NCBI RefSeq assembly: GCF_000423045.1
Contig: NZ_AUHF01000007.1
Coordinates: 62,001 to 126,000 of the forward strand
Direction: 5' to 3'
DNA from: Christiangramia portivictoriae DSM 23547
Lineage (GTDB): Bacteria > Bacteroidota > Bacteroidia > Flavobacteriales > Flavobacteriaceae
DNA length: 64,000 bases
In this document: one piece after another, positions 36,978-44,500 of the stretch
Numbering within the stretch: position 1 is the first letter of the stretch
Layout: every line of letters begins with the position of its first letter
Program-made: the position numbers and the translations under genes
The notes under the pieces: model-generated
Told to the model about the DNA's origin: nothing
Seen by the model: only the letters and a program-made list of their open reading frames with translations
Databases searched by the model: none

Positions 36978-37592
36978 ATGAAGTACTTAAAATTAAAGAA
37001 TTTTATGAAGGTAGCAGACACTTCCAAAAGTAGTGTTTACCGATTGATTAATAAATATCCTCATCTAAAGAAACAAACTAAACTTGTTAGTAATCGCAAG
37101 TTAATTCCATTAGTTTTTAGAAAATACTTCAATATGGATTTGATGATAGAAGATGAAAAAAGACTTTTGGATGATTCAAATGATAAAAAGCAACTAATCG
37201 ATTTGATTTTGGAAAATCCGAATAAGGCTAATTTTTTTTGGAAAATGGATTGGGATTTATTTGTAACAGTTAGTTATAAAAATGAAATGACTTCGCTAGC
37301 TTGTCATAACAAAATGACTAAACTTTTTCATAACCTTCAGCATTACAATGAACATGAATCCAGTTTAAGAATGTTATTTACTACTGAAGAATATGGTGTG
37401 AGAGATGGAAGGCATAACCATTTTGTGCTTCATAGCACTAACAAATCAATTATTCCAGCAATTGAATTATATATTAAAGAGCAATTTTCATTCGACCACG
37501 TTTATATCGACGATTATAACAAATATAAACCTGGAGTTCATTACATCTGTAAGGATGGATTGCAGGGTGATTCCTGGGATTACCTTCATTAA
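36978..37592 (+). CDS. HTH plus HUH-type replication initiator
   Basis: The 204-residue protein has an excisionase-like HTH at its N-terminus (FMKVADTSKSSVYRLINKYP). After that comes a domain with the HUH signature: MLFTTEEYG (motif 1-like) and DGRHNHFVLH (HNH at the metal-binding HuH position). The Tyr candidates lie in VHYICKDG and SWDYLH near the C-terminus. This resembles rolling-circle Rep proteins, which nick DNA and bind covalently through Tyr. It is short and may be a minimal form. It probably supports replication or transfer of the island. Assignment rests on the HUH motif and size. Confidence 0.65.
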   Translation: MKYLKLKNFMKVADTSKSSVYRLINKYPHLKKQTKLVSNRKLIPLVFRKYFNMDLMIEDEKRLLDDSNDKKQLIDLILENPNKANFFWKMDWDLFVTVSYKNEMTSLACHNKMTKLFHNLQHYNEHESSLRMLFTTEEYGVRDGRHNHFVLHSTNKSIIPAIELYIKEQFSFDHVYIDDYNKYKPGVHYICKDGLQGDSWDYLH

Positions 37593-37912
37593 AATTAATT
37601 CCCAATTACAAATAATCACATCAATACCTGCACCGTATTGAGGTTTTTTTATACCATTATTCAATAGTCATAAATAAGTGACCATCAATTGTTTATGGTG
37701 TTTTTTATTTTAAAACACCTTGTTTTTAAAAATCTAACCCAGTAGTTTTGAAGTAGAAATTTTAAAAGAGCTCTTAGTAAATTTCATATAGACCCACTTA
37801 CGTGGTGGTCATGACAGCGTAGCCTGTGGACCTTAAAAGAATAACCCTTTATAGGGATTTCTCTTCCGCCTTGTAAAAAATTAAAGGAGATACCAAAGCG
37901 GAGATTATCGAT
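37593..37912 (+). terminator. Intergenic stretch with terminator after HUH gene
   Basis: A perfect stem GGTGTTTT/AAAACACC (37697-37719) is followed by TTGTTTTT and probably ends the HUH transcript. Farther on, CCCT-TTAT-AGGG forms a small hairpin near 37847-37858. Nothing else is visible. Confidence 0.5.
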
Positions 37913-38071
37913 ATGTCAAATGATGACGATAATAACTTTGAATTATCAAGGTTATCACTAGCAGAATTGCGTAAAATAGATAAATATAATGATGTTAGTG
38001 ATGAAGACGGTGAGGCCATATTAGATGACGCCTTGGCAATAGCCAGAATGATTCTAGAATGTATAATTTAA
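37913..38071 (+). CDS. 52-residue acidic protein before the recombinase
   Basis: The frame runs from ATG 37913 to TAA 38071 and begins MSNDDDNNFELSRLSLAELRKI, with many Asp and Glu. GCGGAG lies about 10 bases before the start. It overlaps the first possible start of the serine recombinase by 13 bases, so the pair may be translationally coupled. The small acidic helix-like protein could be a recombinase partner or directionality factor, but nothing in it proves this. Confidence 0.5.
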   Translation: MSNDDDNNFELSRLSLAELRKIDKYNDVSDEDGEAILDDALAIARMILECII

Positions 38072-39741
38072 AATTAAGTAATATGAATTTAAATAATTTC
38101 CAGAAATACAAGAAAAACGGAAAGGTGCAAGAAATGAAACTTAAACACAAAACCTTATGGGGTTACACCAGGGTTAGCAGTAAGGACCAAACTTTGAATT
38201 CCAGCATTCAGGAACAGAGAAAAAGTATCGAAGAGTTTGCAAAAAATAATGGTTACACTATTTCAAAGTTTCATGGTGGAACTTACGAAAGTGCGAAAGG
38301 CGATATGACTAGAAAAGAGTTCAAAGCCTTAATCGATAGCGTGGTCGAAGCTAAAATCAAACCTAATTATATAGCAACAAAATTCATAAGCAGGTTCTCA
38401 AGGTCAGGAGGTGAAGCAATTGGTTTAGTGCACAAACTCGTTCATAAAGTTGGAGTTCACCTAATTGAAACAAGCTCTGGTGTAAGTACGGAAACGGAAG
38501 AAGGAGAAATGATAATTTTCGACAAGCTTCTTGAAAGCAGACGAGAAAATATGAGAAGATTAGAAAGAACCATACCTGGCATGAAGTCCTTTCTTATGGA
38601 AGGTAATTGGTTGGGTAAACCACCTCGTGGATACACCACGTATGGCGAACGCGTTTCCAATTTCAATAATCGTAAACAAGGTCAGGAAATAAGAATTAAT
38701 GATGATGGTCAAATCCTAAAAAAAGCATGGAAATGGAAAGCTGAAGGCATGACAGATGCGAATATAAGACGTAATCTGGACGACCAATATCACCTTCAAA
38801 TTACCAAGCAAGGTATATCTGAAATGTGGAGAAAACCATTTTACGTTGGTGTAAATACTAATGCGATGTTAGATGTACCAGTAAAAGGTAATTGGCGACC
38901 ACTAGTTTCGGAAGAAATTTGGGACCAAGTCCAAAAACGTTTGGAAGAAAATATAAGAAAATCAGGATATGAAAAAGCTCCTGTGAGCGAACATAGACCT
39001 TTAACTGGATTTATATATTGTGCTAATTGCGGTACACCAATTACCAGCTATATAGCAAAGAAAAAACAGATTCACTATTATAAATGTCAGAGCTGCAAAG
39101 GTGGTAATATGAATGCTTTCACCACCCCAAGGAGTATTAAACCAGGTGTGAATGATACTTTCGTTGAGTTTCTCAAACAATTTGAAGTTGATGAAGATGA
39201 TAAAATTCTGATATCTAAACACATCGAAAAGGTTTTGAATGAAGTTAAATCTTCATCTTCAAATCAACGCGATATTCTTAACAATGAACTAGGTAAAGTT
39301 GAAAAAAAATTAAGTGTTTTGAGAAAAAATCATTTGTTGAGTTATGACCAAGATGAAGAAACTTTTCAGGCTCTTAAACAAGAATTCTCTCAACAGATTC
39401 TTTCTATTCAAGAAAAAATTTCTGAAATACCTGAAAATTTATCGAACCAGTCAGATTTAGTTAATCAAGCTCTAGATTTTTGCAAGAACCTCAGTAAACG
39501 ATGGGTCTCAGGAGACATCAATAAAAAGCTTAAAATTCAAAATACCTTGTTCCCTGATGGTTTAATTATAGTTCCTGAAAAAAGACATTATCGAACCAAA
39601 AAAATGAATCAGTTAATATCTGTAATCAAAGACTCAGCAAGGGGTTCAGAGAATAGTGAGAATAAAAAAAGCCACCGTAAAGGTGGCTTGTCTTGCTTAG
39701 TAGCGGGAACTGGACTCGAACCAGTGACCTTCGGGTTATGA
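38059..39741 (+). CDS. Large serine recombinase, C-terminus encoded by att site
   Basis: The 560-residue protein has a resolvase domain (WGYTRVSSKDQTLNSS, nucleophile Ser in VSS, and IATKFISRFSRSGGEAI). A recombinase domain follows (KPPRGYTTYG, ISEMWRKPFYVG), then a zinc ribbon (CANCGTP...CQSCKGG) and a coiled coil. This is the large-serine-integrase layout. ATG at 38059, 38083 or 38134 could start it; the core begins just after 38134. The last residues, LVAGTGLEPVTFGL, are the translation of the tRNA-Met fragment, and a hairpin lies inside the 3' coding end. The original C-terminus was therefore probably fused to att sequence. It should integrate or excise the island. Confidence 0.9.
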   Translation: MYNLKLSNMNLNNFQKYKKNGKVQEMKLKHKTLWGYTRVSSKDQTLNSSIQEQRKSIEEFAKNNGYTISKFHGGTYESAKGDMTRKEFKALIDSVVEAKIKPNYIATKFISRFSRSGGEAIGLVHKLVHKVGVHLIETSSGVSTETEEGEMIIFDKLLESRRENMRRLERTIPGMKSFLMEGNWLGKPPRGYTTYGERVSNFNNRKQGQEIRINDDGQILKKAWKWKAEGMTDANIRRNLDDQYHLQITKQGISEMWRKPFYVGVNTNAMLDVPVKGNWRPLVSEEIWDQVQKRLEENIRKSGYEKAPVSEHRPLTGFIYCANCGTPITSYIAKKKQIHYYKCQSCKGGNMNAFTTPRSIKPGVNDTFVEFLKQFEVDEDDKILISKHIEKVLNEVKSSSSNQRDILNNELGKVEKKLSVLRKNHLLSYDQDEETFQALKQEFSQQILSIQEKISEIPENLSNQSDLVNQALDFCKNLSKRWVSGDINKKLKIQNTLFPDGLIIVPEKRHYRTKKMNQLISVIKDSARGSENSENKKSHRKGGLSCLVAGTGLEPVTFGL

Positions 39742-39742
39742 G
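39664..39742 (-). repeat. tRNA-Met 3'-half remnant 3 with terminator (att site)
   Basis: On the minus strand, 39742-39701 is the 3' half of tRNA-Met(CAU). It holds anticodon loop CTCATAA, stem strand CCCGA, T arm ACTGG-TTCGAGT-CCAGT and acceptor TCCCGCT plus discriminator A. No 5' half follows, so identity starts exactly at the anticodon loop. A stem GCCACC/GGTGGC (39671-39687) with a minus-strand T tract lies downstream of the tRNA end. This is the junction between the island and the ICE. Confidence 0.9.
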
Positions 39743-39903
39743 TTTTTGATACTAATATAATAAACTAGCACAATACCTTTGTATATCAATGTTTTATAGG
39801 ATATATAATTAAATTTCATAACATTTAATATCAAACAAAGTCAATAAATGTTGTACCTATGTTGTACCTAAAATGAGTATATTTATAATCAAAATATTTT
39901 GTG

Positions 39904-41109
39904 ATGGCAACAGTTCGAGTAGTATTAAGAAAGAAGAAAAACAAATCTGGATTACTTCCAATTGCAATTAGGATTACAAAAGACCGCAAAAGCTCTTATC
40001 TAAACACAGGTCAATACATCGAAGAAAAATATTGGGATGAAAAAAATCGTAATATTAGGAAATCACATCCTAATTCCAGTATACTGAACAATTTTATTGC
40101 GACTAAAGTTGCAGAAGCAAACGATAAGGTCATAAAGTCTGAAATGAACCCTGAATATCAGACGGTTTCAGAAATAAAAAATAAAATTATAGTTACTAAA
40201 GGTCTTGATTTTTTTGCTGTAGCAGAAATGCATCTTCAAAATCTTAAGAATAGAAACAAACACCATCAATATGACACTGAATTAGGCAGACTTAAAAAAT
40301 TCAAGGAATTTCTCGGTAAGGATTCACTTCCGTTCAATAAACTTAATGTTACTGTTCTTAAAAAATTTGAAACCTATCTCTTACATCAAAAAAGCCTTTC
40401 GCCCAGAACGGTAGTTAATTATCTTATACTTATTAGAACGGTCTTTAATTTAGCTATTTCAGAATCCATTACCGACAGAGGTTTATACCCTTTTGGGAAA
40501 GGCAAAATGACCATCAGAATACCTGAATCTCAAAAAATAGGTTTTTCCGAAGCAGAAATTCAAAAACTGGAAAATGCTAAAGGAATAACCGAAGCTCAGC
40601 AAAAAGCAATTCATATTTGGCTTGTGAGTTTTTACTTTGCAGGAATAAGAGTAGGTGATGTTCTTAAACTAAAATGGTCAGATTTTAATGACGGGCGATT
40701 ACTCTATCGAATGAACAAAAACAGCAAGTTAGTTTCTCTAAAAGTTCCAGATAAGGCTATAGATATTTTTAATCTATATAGAGAAAGCTCATCTTATGAT
40801 GATCTTATATTTCCGCAATTAAAAAGTATAGATCTTAGGGATTCTGAAGAAGTAACAAGGCGTACACAATCGATAACGAGAAATCTGAACAGAAGATTAA
40901 AGATTGCTGCCAAGCAATTAGGTATAAAAAAGAATATAAGTATGCACATTGCTAAACATAGCTTTGGAAATATCTCTGGGGATAAAATACCGATTCAAAT
41001 GTTGCAAAAATTATATCGCCATTCCTCGGTGACAACAACTATTCGGTATCAAGCCAATTTCATACATAAAGATGCTGATGACGCATTGGATAGCGTGGTC
41101 AATTTCTAA
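39904..41109 (+). CDS. int: Tyrosine integrase of the ICE
   Basis: The 402-residue integrase starts at ATG 39904 (a GTG precedes it). An arm-binding N-terminus (MATVRVVLRKKKNKSGLLPI) is followed by a SAM-like core-binding domain and the catalytic domain. AGIRVGDVLKLKW holds the first Arg, and HIAKHSFGN is box II. LYRHSSVTTTIRYQ holds the late His and the nucleophile Tyr. In box II the usual HxxR is HxxK, a conservative change in a catalytic position. The gene lies 160 bases from the tRNA fragment, the usual place for an integrase beside its att site, and reads away from it. Confidence 0.93.
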   Translation: MATVRVVLRKKKNKSGLLPIAIRITKDRKSSYLNTGQYIEEKYWDEKNRNIRKSHPNSSILNNFIATKVAEANDKVIKSEMNPEYQTVSEIKNKIIVTKGLDFFAVAEMHLQNLKNRNKHHQYDTELGRLKKFKEFLGKDSLPFNKLNVTVLKKFETYLLHQKSLSPRTVVNYLILIRTVFNLAISESITDRGLYPFGKGKMTIRIPESQKIGFSEAEIQKLENAKGITEAQQKAIHIWLVSFYFAGIRVGDVLKLKWSDFNDGRLLYRMNKNSKLVSLKVPDKAIDIFNLYRESSSYDDLIFPQLKSIDLRDSEEVTRRTQSITRNLNRRLKIAAKQLGIKKNISMHIAKHSFGNISGDKIPIQMLQKLYRHSSVTTTIRYQANFIHKDADDALDSVVNF

Positions 41110-41120
41110 ACCATCCTAAT

Positions 41121-41157
41121 TTTGCAACACAGTTGCATCTAAATCTTTTTACCTTTG
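41121..41157 (+). promoter_or_regulatory. Promoter with dyad operator before metal-efflux operon
   Basis: The perfect dyad TGCAAC-ACA-GTTGCA (41123-41137) lies 12 bases upstream of the -7 element TACCTTTG (41150-41157). A matching site (13 of 17 bases) lies before the gene at 48321, at the same distance from its -7-like element. The Fur-family regulator encoded in the same cluster is the best candidate ligand. Confidence 0.6.
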
Positions 41158-41161
41158 TTTC

Positions 41162-41485
41162 GTGAAAATATTTACAATCATACTATCCTTATACTTTTTG
41201 GTGCTCAATTTTGCGCCTTGTAGCGATACCGTTCCTGATAGCGATGATACACAACTTGAATTTTCACAAACAGCAGATGCAGATCACAACGATAGCGACC
41301 TATGTTCACCGTTCTGTCAATGTCATTGCTGTCACGTACATACTATCGACTTTGAGCTAATGGCGTTTGAGCCGTTTCAAGATCCAATCTCAAATATGAT
41401 CCTTACTTCTTTTCAACACCACGGCAAGGATTTCCACACTTCCCTTTTTCAGCCTCCACGGCATAATTCAGTTTTCATAGGATAG
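41162..41485 (+). CDS. Small exported Cys/His-rich protein (DUF6660-like)
   Basis: The 107-residue protein starts at GTG 41162 (translated MKIFTIILSLYFLVLNFAPC after initiation), a signal peptide possibly of lipoprotein type. It then has an acidic stretch and a dense metal-site motif CSPFCQCHCCHVH near residues 49-61, and a His-containing tail. The short distance to the -7 box means the transcript would start very near the GTG, so a later start is possible. Proteins like this commonly precede CzcA/CusA genes in Flavobacteriia. A periplasmic metal-binding role is likely. Confidence 0.75.
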   Translation: MKIFTIILSLYFLVLNFAPCSDTVPDSDDTQLEFSQTADADHNDSDLCSPFCQCHCCHVHTIDFELMAFEPFQDPISNMILTSFQHHGKDFHTSLFQPPRHNSVFIG

Positions 41486-41534
41486 CTCTATCCTGTTTTG
41501 AAGTTTTTCTAATTGAAAAACTTTATGATGTTTT

Positions 41535-41550
41535 CGCTTTCGCGAAAGCG
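41535..41550. repeat. 16-base perfect palindrome
   Basis: CGCTTTCGCGAAAGCG is a perfect palindrome 36 bases before the efflux gene start. I recall this motif as frequent between genes in several Flavobacteriia, so it may be a dispersed element rather than an operator. That recollection needs a count. Confidence 0.7.
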
Positions 41551-41586
41551 TACACCTAATTTTTAACTGAATTAATTCCCTAATCT

Positions 41587-44500
41587 ATGATTAACAAAAT
41601 CATTGATTTTTCGATCAATAATAAATTTATTATTGGCCTGTTTACGTTGACTCTTATAGGAGTTGGTATCTGGTCAATGGCAACCGTAAACCTTGGCTCA
41701 GTGCCAGATATTACTAATAATCAGGTACAGGTCATTACGCAATCGCCTAATCTGGGAACGGAAGATATTGAACAGTTCGTAACATATCCGGTAGAATTGT
41801 CTATGGGTAATTTGCCAGGCGTTACCGAAATAAGATCTATCTCACGCTTTGGACTTTCTGTAGTAACGATTGTTTTTGAAGACAATATGGGCACATATCT
41901 TCCTCGACAGTTGGTACAGGAAAAACTCAATGAATTGGACGAATCCATACCTGAAAAATTTGGAAGTCCATCTATGGGGCCTATTTCTACTGGTTTAGGT
42001 CAGATTTATGAATATACTATAAAACCACAGGAAGGTTTTGATAACAAGTATTCACCTATGGAACTGCGCACAGTGCAGGATTGGATTATCAAACGACAAC
42101 TCACCTTACTGGAAGGCGTGGTAGAGGTCAACTCTTTTGGAGGCAGTATTAAACAGTACGAGGTTGCTGTAAATCCAGAGAAGTTGAACAGTATGGGTAT
42201 CAGTATTTCACAAGTTTATGAGGCTCTCGCTCGAAACAACGTGAATACTGGTGGCGCTTATATAGAGAAAAATAAAATGTCAAATTTTATAAGAGGCGAA
42301 GGGCTTATTCGCTCTTTGGAAGACATTAAAGATATTTCAATTATTAACGAGAACAACGTTCCTGTAACTATTGGAGATGTAGCAACACGTATCCATTTCG
42401 GGAATCAAGTGCGTTATGGTGCTTTTACACAAGACGGCAAGGAAGCTGTGGGCGGTATGATAATGATGCTTAAGGGTTCTAATCCAAATGCTGTTATTCA
42501 GAATGTCAAGGATCGTATGGCAGAAATTGAAAAATCCCTGCCAGAAGGTCTGACAATCGCCCCGATAATTGATCGTAGTGAGCTAATTGCGAGAACTACC
42601 GATACCGTTAAAACCAATTTACTGGAAGGTGCCTTAATTGTGATTTTTGCCCTTGTCTTACTATTGGGTAGTTTAAGAGGTGGAATCATAACGGCCACTA
42701 CTATACCGTTGTCCTTGCTTTTTGCCTTTATCCTAATGAAGCAATTTAATGTATGGGCAAACTTAATGAGTTTAGGCGCTATCGACTTTGGGATTATTAT
42801 AGATGGTGCGGTAATTATTATAGAAGGAACGGTGTATGAGATCCAAAAAAGAATCAGGTCTGGCAAGCTAAAATTCAATCAAGCCGTGATGGATAAAGTT
42901 GCCTATGATGCCGGAAGCACGATGATGAGTTCTGCTTTTTTTGGGCAAATCATTATTCTCATTGTTTTCACGCCTATACTTTTTCTTACAGGTGTTGAAG
43001 GTAAAATGTTTAAACCTATGGCATACACCTTTGGGTTTGCAATGATAGGTGCTATCATTTTGTGCCTTACATATGTCCCAATGATGTCTGCACTCTTTAT
43101 GAAACCAGTACAGAATACCAAAAATTGGTTTGGCAGATTTGAGCGCTGGCTTGAAAAGGTAAGTGATAAAATCATAGGTGCTATACACAGTGCTTATATG
43201 CCTTTATTAAAAGGAGCTCTTAAGCTGAAGCTTATCGTTTTATCATCTGCCGCTTTTCTACTTTTAATCGCAGGTTTTATCTTTTCTAATATGGGAGGAG
43301 AATTTGTACCGCAGCTCGATGAAGGAGATATAGCAATGCAGGCGTTTATAAGGCCTGGAAGTTCGCTAACAGAATCCATTGAAGTTTCAAAGAAAATTGA
43401 AACTATTCTATTAGAAAATTTCCCAGAAATAAAAACGGTCACAGGCCGCATAGGAGTTGCAGATATCCCTACAGACCCTATGCCTATGGACATTGCAGAT
43501 ATGTACATCATCCTTAATAAAGATATGGATGACTGGACGACAGCCACTACTAAAGAAGGCTTGATTGATGCCATTAGGGACAAACTGGATGATGAACTAT
43601 TAGGTGTTAATTTATCATTTACCCAACCGGTCGAGTTGAGATTCAACGAACTTTTAGAAGGTGTAAGAGAAGATATTGCCGTGAAGCTTTATGGCGAAGA
43701 TTTAGAGGTTTTATCAAATAAGGTTCAAGAAATGGCAGCTATTATACAGACCGTTCCTGGTGCGGGTGATGTGAGTGCAGAACGTACAGCTGGATTACCA
43801 CAGATGACTGTAAAATTTAAACGCGATAAAATGGCGCAATATGGACTGGATATTCAAAAAGTTAATGACTATATAAGTACTGCTTTTGCTGGTGGTACCG
43901 CAGGCGTTATCTTTGAAGGCGAGAAGCGATTTGATCTCGTGGTGCGATTTGATGAAAGTCATAGAAAAAGTATTGATGACCTGCGCAATATGTACATTGA
44001 TCTCAAGGATGGAAGTCAGGTCCCCATTATTGAAATAGCTGAGATTGAATACGTGCCTGGACCTATGCAAATCTCACGTGACAATACATATAGAAGAACG
44101 TATGTAGGTGTAAATGCACGAGGCAGAGATGTAGAATCTGTCGTAAAGGATATACAACAAAAATTAGATAAAGAACTGGACTTACCATCAGGGTATTATA
44201 TTACCTATGGTGGAGAGTTTGAAAACTTGCAAAGCGCAAAGGATCGTTTGATAATAGTTGTACCCATCGCCCTGTTCTTGATATTTATACTGTTATACTT
44301 TGCATTAAAATCCTTTTCACAATCCATAATGATTTACATCGCAATACCCTTGGCAGCCATCGGTGGTGTATTTGCCTTATGGCTTCGCGATATGCCATTT
44401 AGTATTTCCGCAGGTGTAGGATTTATTGTGCTATTTGGTGTCGCAGTTCTTAATGGGCTGGTACTTATTAACCGATTTAATTCTTTAAAGGAAGAAGGTG

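Larger units (their letters stand above)
24783..39742. mobile_element. Defence-rich genomic island between tRNA-Met remnants
   Basis: Direct repeats of a tRNA-Met 3' end bound about 15 kb of lower-GC DNA. It carries an AIPR gene, an unknown three-gene operon, a resolvase, a GHKL ATPase-nuclease, a Type ISP-like enzyme, an HUH initiator and a large serine recombinase. A third repeat at 26931 divides it in two. The bounds are exact for the repeats. Whether it moved as one or two units is inference. Confidence 0.8.

Noticed and set aside
39661-39742. Complete tRNA-Met gene at the island/ICE junction
   Set aside because: Only the 3' half is present; the sequence on the 5' side does not form the D arm or acceptor strand.
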